Below are positions 52,476-61,593 of a stretch of 64,000 nt of DNA, in pieces (the first letter of the stretch is position 1; every line of letters starts with the position of its first letter). The notes beneath the pieces were generated by a model, which was not told the origin of the DNA, made no database searches, and saw only the letters and a program-made list of their open reading frames with translations. Source of the stretch: Pacificispira sp002696645 (GTDB taxonomy: Bacteria > Pseudomonadota > Alphaproteobacteria > UBA8366 > Aestuariispiraceae); contig NZ_JBLZHU010000003.1 in the NCBI RefSeq assembly GCF_048892425.1, positions 62,001 to 126,000 on the forward strand, read 5' to 3'. The translations under genes and the position numbers were made by a program.

Positions 52476-53489
52476 TCAGAAAGCACAGACAATCTTGCCG
52501 ATATGCTCGCCTTTGGTCAGCCGTTTCAACGCATTGGCCAGATCGCCAAATTCAAAGGTCTGATCATCCAAAACAGGTTTTGTCTTATGCAGGGCCATTG
52601 CGGCCACCATTTCCTGCAACATGTGATGACTGCCAACCGTAACGCCCTGAAGCCGGATATTCTGGGTCACCACACGCCCCAACGGGAGGGATGCATCCGA
52701 CCCTCCCAGAACACCAATCAGGCTGATTGAGCCACTGATGCGAATCGCCGACAGTGCCTTTTCCAGTGTCCCCGCGCCGCCGATATCGACGATATGATCC
52801 AGGCCGCGCCCATTGGTGATTTCCCGTGTCACACGATGCCATTCGGGGGTCTGTCGATAGTTGATCGTATGGTCTGCGCCCAGATGCGCGACCCGCTCCA
52901 GTTTCTCATCACTGGAAGAGGTCAGAATAACCTCCGCCCCCTGCATCTTGGCAAATTGCAGTGCGAACAGGGAGACGGCACCCGTGCCTTGAATCAGAAC
53001 CTTATCCCCCGCCTTGACACCACCCTGGCCGACAACCGCGCTCCAGGCCGTAAGCGCCGCACAGGGCAGGGTCGCGGCCTCTTGCATCGACATATGGGGC
53101 GGGGCCTTCACTATGGCACTGGCCGGGACCGGCATTAATTCACGCATGGTCCCATCCAAGGGGCCTCCATGGGCGCCGGTATAGGTCTCTTCTGCGGGAC
53201 TGCCATGCAGCCAATTGCGGCTGAATGCCGGGATGACGAAATCGCCGACGGTGAAATTCGTTACATTGGTCCCCACGGCGGCAATCACGCCCGCACCATC
53301 GCACAAGGGAATCAGCGGCGGCGTGCCCCCTTTGCGACCATAGCCTCCTTGCATCAGAATGCCATCACGCGGATTGATGGACACAGCCTCGATCCGGATC
53401 AACACCTCATCCGGCGCTGGTTCTGGATCCGACAGCGTGACCTGTTTCAGGTTTTCCAGTCCCCAGTCCTCAAGACGCATGGCTTTCAT
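52476..53489 (-). CDS. Zinc-type alcohol dehydrogenase/quinone oxidoreductase family protein
   Basis: 337 residues, start at ATG 53489 (MKAMRLEDWGLENLKQV) with AGGA at fair spacing. This is the MDR superfamily: GroES-like N-domain, then a Rossmann fold (GDKVLIQGTGAVSLFALQFAKMQGAEVILTSSSDEKLERVAHLGADHTINY). The N-domain lacks the usual catalytic Cys/His set and the four-Cys lobe, so a zinc-independent quinone/enal reductase is more likely than a zinc alcohol dehydrogenase. Upstream of crtI on the same strand and divergent from the GMC oxidoreductase. Confidence 0.85.
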   Translation of the reverse strand: MKAMRLEDWGLENLKQVTLSDPEPAPDEVLIRIEAVSINPRDGILMQGGYGRKGGTPPLIPLCDGAGVIAAVGTNVTNFTVGDFVIPAFSRNWLHGSPAEETYTGAHGGPLDGTMRELMPVPASAIVKAPPHMSMQEAATLPCAALTAWSAVVGQGGVKAGDKVLIQGTGAVSLFALQFAKMQGAEVILTSSSDEKLERVAHLGADHTINYRQTPEWHRVTREITNGRGLDHIVDIGGAGTLEKALSAIRISGSISLIGVLGGSDASLPLGRVVTQNIRLQGVTVGSHHMLQEMVAAMALHKTKPVLDDQTFEFGDLANALKRLTKGEHIGKIVCAF

Positions 53490-53592
53490 AAATCCCATTC
53501 CTTCCTGTATGCGGTTCCAGATTGACACCGTAGCGAAAATGCGGCGAATTCCCAACCACATACAAACCATACAATCCGTGGGGAGAAACAAT

Positions 53593-55188
53593 ATGGAGTT
53601 CGATTACGTCATCGTCGGTGGCGGCTCCGCAGGATGTGTTCTGGCCAATCGTTTAAGTGCGGACCCCAAGGTCACTGTGTGCCTGTTGGAGGCCGGGGGC
53701 GAAGACCGCAATCCGTGGATTCATATCCCCGCTGGTTACATCAAGACGATGGTCAATCCTTCGCTGAATTGGCTGTTTGAGACCCAACCTCACCCCAAGA
53801 CCGGCAATCGCCCGATCCCGGTGCCACGCGGCAAAGTGCTGGGTGGGTCCAGCGCCATCAATGCCATGTTATATGTGCGCGGTCAGGCTCAGGACTATGA
53901 TACCTGGGCCCAGATGGGCTGTCGCGGCTGGAGTTTTGAGGACGTCTTGCCCTATTTCAAACGTGCCGAACATCGTGAGCAAGGCGCTGATGCCTATCAC
54001 GGTCAGGGCGGCCCGTTGAATGTGACGCTGCCAACCCAACGCTATGATATCTTAGACAAAGTGATCGCAGCCGGGGGCGCCCTGGGCTATCCAATGGATC
54101 AGGATTACAATGGGGCCGATCAGTCCGGTTTCCACTATTTTCAGGTCACCCAGAAGAACGGCACGCGATTCAGCGTCAAATCCGCCTATCTGAACCCGAT
54201 CCGCAGCCAGCGGAAGAATCTGCATGTGGAAACCTATGCCTTCGCCAAATCCGTTCTGTTCGATCAGGGGCGGGCGACAGGCGTTGCCTATGAAAAGGCC
54301 AACCACGAACATGAAGTCCATGCCAGACGGGAGGTCATCCTGTGTGCCGGTGGCATCCAGTCACCACAACTGCTGGAATTGTCCGGAATTGGGCAGGGTG
54401 CGCGGTTGCAGGCGCTTGGCATCCCGGTCACCCATGATCTGCCGGGCGTCGGGGAAAACTTACAGGATCACTATATCTCGCGCCTGTCCTGGCGATTGAA
54501 AGATGCCGACAGCCTGAACCGCCTGACACGGGGTCTGCCATTGATGGGCGAACTGGCGCGGTTTCTGTTACACCGTAAAGGGGCCCTGACCATGCCTGCC
54601 GGAATTATAGTGGGCTTTGCCAAAAGCAATCCGAATATGGACCTGCCGGATATTCAGTACCACATTGCCCATGCCACCTTTGCGGACCCAAAGAAGCGCA
54701 CTTTTGATAAATTCCCCGGATTGACCATAGGCCCGTGCCAATTGCGCCCGGAAAGTTATGGACATGTCCACGCGGTTTCCCCCGACTATCGCGTGGCGCC
54801 TGAAATCCAGCCAAACTTCCTGAGCAGCGAAACCGATTGTGCGGTCCATGTGGCTGGATTGAAACTGGCCCGTGACCTGGTCAAAACCGATCCGATCCGG
54901 GATAACATCGACGACGAAATCTCCCCCGGTCCCAATCTGCAAAGTGATGAAGAGCTTTTGACCCATGCCCGTACTACCGGGGCAACGCTGTATCACCCCA
55001 CCTGCACCTGCCGCATGGGAACCGATCAGAAGGCGGTTGTTGATCCCAGCCTGCGCGTGCGGGGCGTAACAGCCCTGCGGGTTGTCGATGCGTCCATCAT
55101 GCCCCGCCTGATCAGCGGCAACACAAATGCCCCAACAATCATGATCGCAGAAAAAGCCGCCGATATGATCATCGAAGCCAATCGCTAA
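53593..55188 (+). CDS. GMC-family FAD-dependent alcohol/choline dehydrogenase-like protein
   Basis: 531 residues from ATG 53593 (GGGGAG upstream). FAD motif YVIVGGGSAGCVLANRLS; GMC signature 1 PRGKVLGGSSAINAMLYVRG; signature 2 AGGIQSPQLLELSGIG; catalytic His in LYHPTCTCRMG and the C-terminal ISGNTNAPTIMIAEKAADMI. Similar to AlkJ/BetA proteins that oxidise primary alcohols to aldehydes. Lies inside the pigment region, divergent from the MDR gene and tail-to-tail (4-base overlap) with the ACT gene. A carotenoid or isoprenoid alcohol is only one possible substrate. Confidence 0.9.
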   Translation: MEFDYVIVGGGSAGCVLANRLSADPKVTVCLLEAGGEDRNPWIHIPAGYIKTMVNPSLNWLFETQPHPKTGNRPIPVPRGKVLGGSSAINAMLYVRGQAQDYDTWAQMGCRGWSFEDVLPYFKRAEHREQGADAYHGQGGPLNVTLPTQRYDILDKVIAAGGALGYPMDQDYNGADQSGFHYFQVTQKNGTRFSVKSAYLNPIRSQRKNLHVETYAFAKSVLFDQGRATGVAYEKANHEHEVHARREVILCAGGIQSPQLLELSGIGQGARLQALGIPVTHDLPGVGENLQDHYISRLSWRLKDADSLNRLTRGLPLMGELARFLLHRKGALTMPAGIIVGFAKSNPNMDLPDIQYHIAHATFADPKKRTFDKFPGLTIGPCQLRPESYGHVHAVSPDYRVAPEIQPNFLSSETDCAVHVAGLKLARDLVKTDPIRDNIDDEISPGPNLQSDEELLTHARTTGATLYHPTCTCRMGTDQKAVVDPSLRVRGVTALRVVDASIMPRLISGNTNAPTIMIAEKAADMIIEANR

Positions 55189-55586
55189 CCTTCTGATTTC
55201 CGGGACAAGGCTTGCAATGCCTGAAGGGCGCGATCTGCATCCGCCTGTGGCACGAAGATATGATCATGGTAATATCCGGCAACGACATTGGCCGATATGC
55301 CATGATCGGTCAGGCAGGCGGAAAAGGCCGCAGTCAGCCCCACAGCCTCCAATGCAGAATGCACAGAAAGAGTAATTCGCTGAAAACCCGCCCCACTCAC
55401 CCCCTCTTGTTCCGCTTCCCTTTGGGACAGGATCAGGGTATCCCCCTCGACCTCCCGAAAGCGCATCAAGGGCGGGACCGTTGTCTGGTATTCATGGGGA
55501 ACGGTCACAATGCTATACACTATTGGATCCAGAACAGGATTCATATCCGCCAACAAAAGCGCCAGGTTGCGTTCACCGCTCATCAT
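55185..55586 (-). CDS. ACT-domain protein (DUF2241-like)
   Basis: 133 residues. Two ACT-like halves can be seen: a first with VLDPIVYSIVTVPHEYQTTVPPLMRFREVEGDTLIL, and a second with ITLSVHSALEAVGLTAAFSACLTDHGISANVVAGYYHDHIFVP, the latter being the small-molecule-binding ACT core. Such stand-alone proteins are thought to sense amino acids. Its start overlaps the P450 stop by four bases, so it is the third gene of crtA-P450-ACT. Why it sits here is unclear. Confidence 0.85.
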   Translation of the reverse strand: MMSGERNLALLLADMNPVLDPIVYSIVTVPHEYQTTVPPLMRFREVEGDTLILSQREAEQEGVSGAGFQRITLSVHSALEAVGLTAAFSACLTDHGISANVVAGYYHDHIFVPQADADRALQALQALSRKSEG

Positions 55587-56968
55587 TTTCCCTCCCTACG
55601 CCGAACCACATGCATTTCAATTTCCCCCGCCGGACGGGTTGCCAGATGGCTGATCGGCCGGACCTTCTGTGGATTTGATGTTTCGAAGTCGTACCGCCGG
55701 ATCAGGCGGCTCAGTATCAGTACCGCCTCCACCGTGGCAAACGCCGCCCCGATACAAATGCGCGGCCCCAAACCAAAGGGTATATAGGCGCCGGGCGGTT
55801 GCGTCTGCTCACGATCTGGCATGAACCGGTCTGGGTCGAACCGATCTGCGGCCTCCCACAACCCTTCGTGACGATGAATGATCCAGGGCGAAATCATCAC
55901 CATCGCACCGCGCGGTGTCGGCACACCCTGAATCACTGTGTCAAACAGACTGACGCGCGGGATAAATCCCAATGGTGGGTAAAGGCGCAAACTCTCCCGA
56001 AAGACATTGCGCGCCGTGGCCAATTTCTTTGTCACCGCAAAGCTGATTCCCCCCGATCCAGCGACATTCTGAACTTCGTCGCGCAAGCGCTGCACCATTT
56101 CCGGCTGCTGCGACAGGATAAAGAAGGCCCAGGTCAGGGCGCTGGCGGTTGTTTCATGTCCGGCCAGGAAGAAAACACCAACCTGATCAATAATTTCCTC
56201 CCGATCAAAACCTGTCCCTGTGACGGGGTCACGGGCGGCAATCAAATCGCCCACGATATCCGCCCGCTTCGGGGCTCCCAGCTCCATTCGCTGATCTACC
56301 AGATGCCCCAAATGGGATCGGATCACCATTGCCGCCTCTTGCGCCAGGGGTGGTTGTACCATTGACGTCCATGCTTTTCCCAAAATCAGACTTTTTAAAT
56401 CGATGGTCGCGACAGAGTCCTGAAAACTGGCCCAGGCGTCAAAAAATTCAAACGCAACTGAGTTTTCCAATTTTTGTGAAAAGATTGTCCTGGTAATGAT
56501 ATCCGCGGTCAGGTGGCTCATTTCCCGTTCCAGTGACAGGGGTTTTCCCTTGTCAGACAGGATATCCCATCGGGCTTCAATATCGGCAACCGCCCCGACC
56601 ATAGCGTCGAAGGCGCGATTGACCCGCATGTGACTGAAAGCCGGGTCGACCATTGCGCGCTGTCGGGTCCAGGTTTCCCCGGTTGATATGAACAGGCCGT
56701 CATTGATCAAAGGGGAAAGAGACCCCACCATCAGATCACTTTTCGGGAAATTCTCAACCTCTTCGATCATCACGCGACGAATGGCGGCAGGATCATTGAC
56801 CAGGATTATCTTGCGCCTGGAAAATCCCAAGGGCGCAACGCTGCTGTGATAGGCCTGTTTGGGGATCAGGGCCAACAGATCCCGATCCCCCGCAACCAGG
56901 CTGCGCATCAAGGCCATGACAGGCCCGATTGGGGTTGGTGCCGGCGGTCGGTATAAATCCTTAGTCAT
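55583..56968 (-). CDS. Cytochrome P450
   Basis: 461 residues with a full set of P450 signatures: I-helix LAGHETTASAL, K-helix ESLRLYPP (ExxR), FDPDRFMP and the haem loop FGLGPRICIGAAFA with ligand Cys405. No membrane anchor, so it is a soluble class I type needing ferredoxin; no ferredoxin gene is close. It overlaps crtA by eight bases and the ACT gene by four. Being co-transcribed with spheroidene monooxygenase makes a carotenoid substrate likely; CYP97/CYP175-type carotene hydroxylases are the natural comparison, but subfamily placement needs alignment. Confidence 0.93.
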   Translation of the reverse strand: MTKDLYRPPAPTPIGPVMALMRSLVAGDRDLLALIPKQAYHSSVAPLGFSRRKIILVNDPAAIRRVMIEEVENFPKSDLMVGSLSPLINDGLFISTGETWTRQRAMVDPAFSHMRVNRAFDAMVGAVADIEARWDILSDKGKPLSLEREMSHLTADIITRTIFSQKLENSVAFEFFDAWASFQDSVATIDLKSLILGKAWTSMVQPPLAQEAAMVIRSHLGHLVDQRMELGAPKRADIVGDLIAARDPVTGTGFDREEIIDQVGVFFLAGHETTASALTWAFFILSQQPEMVQRLRDEVQNVAGSGGISFAVTKKLATARNVFRESLRLYPPLGFIPRVSLFDTVIQGVPTPRGAMVMISPWIIHRHEGLWEAADRFDPDRFMPDREQTQPPGAYIPFGLGPRICIGAAFATVEAVLILSRLIRRYDFETSNPQKVRPISHLATRPAGEIEMHVVRRREGK

Positions 56969-57683
56969 CTTTTACAATATTCGTGCAGTTTGTTAGAGGA
57001 TAAACTCCCTCCCATTTCCCATCTATCTGGAGTACGCGAAAGCGCGCGAACAATTCCTCACTAAACCAGCCCCCGGCGCGAACCGCCTGTACCGCTTCCC
57101 CATGCCATTGGCGATAGGCAAAGGCATCCATGGCGGCTTTGTTTTCCCAAATCGTGAAAGTCACCTGATGCAGCCAGGGCACTTCCCCCAAACCAATTTT
57201 GAATTGCAATTGATCCTGACTGCGGATCGCTGCACTGATATTGGGAACCTGACGCCAAAAATTGAGAATGTGGCAGGGTTTGATTGTTGCCCGTGTCAAA
57301 ACAGCAACGGATTTGTTTTCCGCCTCGATAGGCTCCTCCCCCACATCAAAGGGCCGTATGCCAGCCCACTGCCCCCGGCAGCGCACTGCAGATAAATATA
57401 CCGTACAGGTTTCCACTGCATGGCGGCGATACCGTTGAAACACTGGGGCTGACGCAATCTGGGTCTGCGCGTCTTCCTGCGTGGCCCACGTTGCCAGAAT
57501 TCCATACACGCCAAAGTTCGGATAAGGATGAAATCCCTCCCGCGTGCCAGACCCTAAAAGTTTGTGAAACCCGATCCCCGGTACGGACTTCAGCGGATAG
57601 CGAGCAGCCAGCATCTGCGAAAAGGCCCACAGTTTGTTGGAAACCCCCTTAAACCTGAAAAAAGAAAGGGTTATTACCTGCAT
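56961..57683 (-). CDS. crtA: Spheroidene monooxygenase (acyclic carotenoid 2-ketolase)
   Basis: 240 residues from ATG 57683 (MQVITLSFFRFKGV, as in known CrtA). Family landmarks are LLGSGTREGFHPYPNFGVYGILA, VLTRATIKPCHILNFWRQVP and KIGLGEVPWLHQVTFTIWENKAAM. CrtA oxidises acyclic carotenoids at C-2, e.g. spheroidene to spheroidenone. Divergent from bchI across a 178-bp spacer, the arrangement of classic photosynthesis clusters. First gene of crtA-P450-ACT. Confidence 0.93.
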   Translation of the reverse strand: MQVITLSFFRFKGVSNKLWAFSQMLAARYPLKSVPGIGFHKLLGSGTREGFHPYPNFGVYGILATWATQEDAQTQIASAPVFQRYRRHAVETCTVYLSAVRCRGQWAGIRPFDVGEEPIEAENKSVAVLTRATIKPCHILNFWRQVPNISAAIRSQDQLQFKIGLGEVPWLHQVTFTIWENKAAMDAFAYRQWHGEAVQAVRAGGWFSEELFARFRVLQIDGKWEGVYPLTNCTNIVKDD

Positions 57684-57756
57684 CGCCTCGCCGGATATGG
57701 TTGTTTCCAGGATCGTCGCACCCTTTGCAAAACCGTGCAACATGTGGCGAAATCAT

Positions 57757-57775
57757 CTTACAGTATTGGTGTAAG
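57757..57775. promoter_or_regulatory. Palindrome in the crtA-bchI spacer
   Basis: CTTACA-N7-TGTAAG is a perfect 6-bp inverted repeat about midway between the divergent crtA and bchI starts. It is not in TGT-N12-ACA form, and no such box is present in this spacer. Binding protein unknown. Confidence 0.4.
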
Positions 57776-57861
57776 GGTTCGAAGTTTGAAAGATTCCCTC
57801 ATAAGGGGACGACACTTCGCATTTTATACCCGTAATAAGAACTGATTTTGGGGAGTTTTCT

Positions 57862-58884
57862 GTGGCAATACCGTTTCCGTTTTCCGCCCTGGTTGGGCAG
57901 GACGAAATTAAGCTGGCGTTATTGATCGCCGCAGTAGACCCCTCAATCGGGGGCGTTTTGATCTTTGGTGACCGGGGAACTGGAAAATCCACCGCTATTC
58001 GCGGGTTGGCCGCCCTGCTGCCAAAAATGCAGGCAGTCGCCGGATGTCGCTATTCCTGTAGCCCGGATGCCCCGTCTGACCTGTGCCCGGACTGTTCTGG
58101 GGAAAAGAAGAAAGCCTCTAAAACTGTTGAGATTTCTGTTCCAGTTGTCGACCTGCCCCTGGGTGCGACCGAGGATCGTGTGGTCGGCGCCCTGGACCTG
58201 GAACGTGCCCTGACCCAGGGCGAGAAGGCCTTTGAACCAGGGCTGCTGGCAAAGGCCAATCGCGGATTCTTGTATATCGATGAGGTGAACCTGCTGGAGG
58301 ATCACCTGGTTGACCTTTTGCTGGACGTTGCTGCATCAGGGGAGAACCTTGTCGAGCGTGAAGGACTGAGCATCCGCCATCCCGCCCGCTTTGTCTTGAT
58401 TGGCAGTGGCAATCCGGAAGAAGGGGAACTGCGCCCACAACTGCTGGACCGGTTCGGATTGTCTGTGGATGTGACAACCCCAGGCGATGTCAAAACCCGT
58501 GTTGAGGTTATAAGGCGACGCGATGACTTTGAGTGGGACCCGGCCGCCTTTCGCGATAAATGGATGAAAGAAGAAGACAAAACCCGCAAAAGCCTGATGC
58601 GGGCAAAGAAGTTACTGAAAGAGATTTCCGTGCCCGACACGGTATATGAGAGAGCCGCAGAACTCTGTCTTGCCCTGGGCACCGATGGTCTGCGCGGTGA
58701 GCTGACCTTGATCCGGGCCGCGCGCGCGCATGCCGCCCTGCATGGAAAAAAGACCGTAACCATCCAGGATTTGCGCAGCGTGGCTCCCCTGGCCCTGCGC
58801 CACCGCCTGCGCCGCGATCCCCTGGACGAAGCAGGATCCGGCACACGGGTACAACGCGCCATTGACGATGTTTTCGCCCCATGA
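57862..58884 (+). CDS. bchI: Magnesium chelatase ATPase subunit I
   Basis: 340 residues from a GTG with GGGGAG upstream. AAA+ protein with Walker A GDRGTGKST (residues 36-44), Walker B GFLYIDEVNLLEDH, sensor GSGNPEEGELRPQLLDRFGL and the long helix insert typical of BchI. A CxxC-rich insert (GCRYSCSPDAPSDLCPDCSG) matches BchI/ChlI. Works with BchD and BchH to insert Mg into protoporphyrin IX. The stop overlaps bchD (ATGA). Confidence 0.96.
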   Translation: MAIPFPFSALVGQDEIKLALLIAAVDPSIGGVLIFGDRGTGKSTAIRGLAALLPKMQAVAGCRYSCSPDAPSDLCPDCSGEKKKASKTVEISVPVVDLPLGATEDRVVGALDLERALTQGEKAFEPGLLAKANRGFLYIDEVNLLEDHLVDLLLDVAASGENLVEREGLSIRHPARFVLIGSGNPEEGELRPQLLDRFGLSVDVTTPGDVKTRVEVIRRRDDFEWDPAAFRDKWMKEEDKTRKSLMRAKKLLKEISVPDTVYERAAELCLALGTDGLRGELTLIRAARAHAALHGKKTVTIQDLRSVAPLALRHRLRRDPLDEAGSGTRVQRAIDDVFAP

Positions 58885-60701
58885 CGGGTCTGGCGCTGGA
58901 TATTGCCTTTCGCGCACCAGCATTGCCGGATGATGCCTGCCGGGCTGCCCTGCTATTTGCAATAGACCCATTCGGTCTGGGGGGCGTGTGCCTAACCTCT
59001 CGTGCAGGGCCTCAGCGGGAGGCCTGGCTGACTTTTCTGCGTGCCCGATTGCCCCCGGACATGCCGGAACGCCGCCTGCCCAACGCCATCGCCGATGACC
59101 GATTGTTGGGAGGGCTGGATCTGTCCGCGACCCTGTCGTCCGGTAAGCCAATCGTTCAGCGGGGCCTTTTAGCCGATGTGGATGGTGGCCTGCTGATCAT
59201 TCCAATGGCCGAACGCCTGGACCAGGGCACAGCCGCGAAACTATGTGCAACCCTGGACCAGGGGGAGGTACGGCTGGAGCGGGATGGCCTGACCGCCTGT
59301 CACCCGACCCGATTTGGGACAATCCTGCTGGATGAACGCACAGAAGATGAAGAACCCCCGCCAACTGGGTTGTGTGACCGTCTTGCCTTCCTTGTGGCAT
59401 TGGACCCGACACAACAGGGTGATCCCACAATGTTCGAAGCTGCAGACCGGGATGCGATCCTTCTGGCGAGGGAGATTCTGCCAGGCGTTGAAATCGCACC
59501 GGAATATCTGGATGCGATCTGCGGAACGACCCTGGCCTATGGTGTTGCCTCCGCCCGGGCAGCCCTCCTAACTCTGCGGGCCGCCCGCGCTGCTGCGGCT
59601 CTGGAGGGGCGCAGTCAGGTCACGCAAGACGATGTGGCCCTGGCCGCCAGATTGGTCATCGGTCCCCGCGCGACGCAAATGCCCGCCCCACCAGAAGAGC
59701 CAGAGGCCGAGCCTGAAGAGGCCGAGCAGCCGAAACCACCACCAAATGACCTGCCGGAAGACCCGCAGGATGAACGCGATGCACCGCAAGATCCGCTGGA
59801 TCCAAGCGCGCTGCAGGAAATGATGATTGAGGCAACTAGAGCCTCTCTTCCTGCCAATCTTTTGGCATCCCTGGCCTCAGAATTGGGCCGTGGCAAATCC
59901 GGACAGGGCGGGCGCAACGGCCAAACCCAAATGGGAGATCGCAGAGGACGCCCCATTGGCACACGACGCGGCATCCCAAAGCCAGGCCAGCGGCTGAATG
60001 TGTTGGAAACCCTGCGCGCCGCCGCCCCCTGGCAGCCCCTGCGCCGACACCAAAGGGCCAATGATGCAAAATCCGGTACGGTGCCGCGTATGGAAATCCG
60101 TCGGGATGATTTTCGCATCACCCGCTATAAGCAGAATGCTGAAACCGTCACAATTTTTGTCGTCGACGCTTCCGGCTCTGCTGCGGTGAACCGACTGGCA
60201 GAGGCCAAAGGGGCGGTCGAATTGCTGTTGGCGGATTGTTATATTCGCCGCGACAGCGTTGCCCTGATCACCTTTTCAGGCCGATTGACAGAGGTCGCCC
60301 TGCCGCCCACACGCTCCCTTGTAATGGCGAAACGCCGGCTGACTGGACTGCCGGGCGGGGGCGGCACGCCAATGGCAGCCGCCATTGATATGGCCGCCGA
60401 CCTGGCACTGGCTATTCGCCGCAAGGGGCAAACGCCAACGCTGGTATTCATGACCGATGGCAAGGCGAATTTAACCCGCGAGGGTAAGGGAGATCGGGCA
60501 CAAGCGGGTCAGGAGGCAATGACCGCCGCCCGTCAGTTGGCTGCTTCTGGCATTGGTACGCTGATGGTGGATATCAGCCCCCGCCCAAGCACGCCTGCCA
60601 GAGAATTGGCTGCTGCGATGCGGGCGAAATACCTGCCTCTGCCCTTTGCGGACCCCGCGAAACTGTCTAACGCCGTGAAGGGAGCGACGGACCATGTTTG
60701 A
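58881..60701 (+). CDS. bchD: Magnesium chelatase subunit D
   Basis: 606 residues: a degenerate AAA+ domain (residues ~1-265, no intact Walker A), an acidic proline-rich linker (~275-315) and a C-terminal von Willebrand A domain with the MIDAS motif VVDASGSAAVNR (DxSxS). It bridges BchI and BchH in the chelatase. Starts on the bchI stop; its own end overlaps bchO by eight bases. Confidence 0.95.
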   Translation: MTGLALDIAFRAPALPDDACRAALLFAIDPFGLGGVCLTSRAGPQREAWLTFLRARLPPDMPERRLPNAIADDRLLGGLDLSATLSSGKPIVQRGLLADVDGGLLIIPMAERLDQGTAAKLCATLDQGEVRLERDGLTACHPTRFGTILLDERTEDEEPPPTGLCDRLAFLVALDPTQQGDPTMFEAADRDAILLAREILPGVEIAPEYLDAICGTTLAYGVASARAALLTLRAARAAAALEGRSQVTQDDVALAARLVIGPRATQMPAPPEEPEAEPEEAEQPKPPPNDLPEDPQDERDAPQDPLDPSALQEMMIEATRASLPANLLASLASELGRGKSGQGGRNGQTQMGDRRGRPIGTRRGIPKPGQRLNVLETLRAAAPWQPLRRHQRANDAKSGTVPRMEIRRDDFRITRYKQNAETVTIFVVDASGSAAVNRLAEAKGAVELLLADCYIRRDSVALITFSGRLTEVALPPTRSLVMAKRRLTGLPGGGGTPMAAAIDMAADLALAIRRKGQTPTLVFMTDGKANLTREGKGDRAQAGQEAMTAARQLAASGIGTLMVDISPRPSTPARELAAAMRAKYLPLPFADPAKLSNAVKGATDHV

Positions 60702-61593
60702 GCGGGATCGTCTGTCGCTGGACATTCATGGAAAGGACTGGCCCCTGCGCCAGCACAGCCGAACCGTCACAGCGGGGGGATTATCCTGGCATGTGCAGAT
60801 CATGGGAACCGGTCCGGTTTTATTGATGCTGCATGGGACCGGGGCGTCGACCCATACCTGGCGTGCGCTGATGCCCGAACTGGCGCAGCATTATACCATC
60901 GTCGCACCGGATCTTCCTGGGCATGGATTTACCGGAGCCCCCACACGGCAGGATTTAACAGTCGGGGGCATGGCCCGTGCCGTTTCCGCCCTGCTGAAGG
61001 TTTTGAACCTGACACCAGACCTGGCTGTTGGTCACTCTGCGGGGGCGGCGGTCCTGATCTGGGCAACATTGGAGGGTTTGATCCATCCCAAGGCGCTGAT
61101 CGCCATCAATGGGGCCCTGCTGCCATTCAAGGGGGCCAGCGGTTGGATATTCCCGACGATGGCGCGGTTGCTTTTCGTTAATCCCTTTACCCCCCGTCTG
61201 TTTGCCCGTCAGGCCAGCGCGGAAGGGGTCGCCCGCCTGATACGCCAGACCGGATCAACATTGGATGAAGGCGGGATTGATTATTATCGCCGCCTGATGC
61301 GCAGCCCCGCCCATTGCGCCGCCGCCCTGGGCATGATGGCAAATTGGGACCTGCGCCCGATGGGCCGCCTGTTTCCCAGATTACAGACACCCCTGCACCT
61401 GATTGTGGGGGAAGAGGACGAGGCGGTAGATCCAGATGATATGGAAATTGTTCTGAACAAGGTCCCCAAAGGTACGGGATACCGCCTGCCAGGGTTAGGA
61501 CATTTGGCCCATGAGGAAGACCCGCACCAGATTATCGCCTTGATCCGGAAGATCGATAGGGACCTTCAGGGCACCGACCCCCCAGCGGCATGA
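60694..61593 (+). CDS. bchO: Magnesium-chelatase-associated alpha/beta hydrolase BchO
   Basis: 299 residues. Oxyanion segment LMLHGTGASTHTWR, nucleophile elbow VGHSAGAAVLIWA and the final His in GLGHLAHEEDP mark an alpha/beta hydrolase. By its place after bchID it is BchO, whose precise role in bacteriochlorophyll synthesis is unsettled. Its last 28 bases overlap the end of the convergent flavoprotein gene. Confidence 0.92.
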   Translation: MFERDRLSLDIHGKDWPLRQHSRTVTAGGLSWHVQIMGTGPVLLMLHGTGASTHTWRALMPELAQHYTIVAPDLPGHGFTGAPTRQDLTVGGMARAVSALLKVLNLTPDLAVGHSAGAAVLIWATLEGLIHPKALIAINGALLPFKGASGWIFPTMARLLFVNPFTPRLFARQASAEGVARLIRQTGSTLDEGGIDYYRRLMRSPAHCAAALGMMANWDLRPMGRLFPRLQTPLHLIVGEEDEAVDPDDMEIVLNKVPKGTGYRLPGLGHLAHEEDPHQIIALIRKIDRDLQGTDPPAA

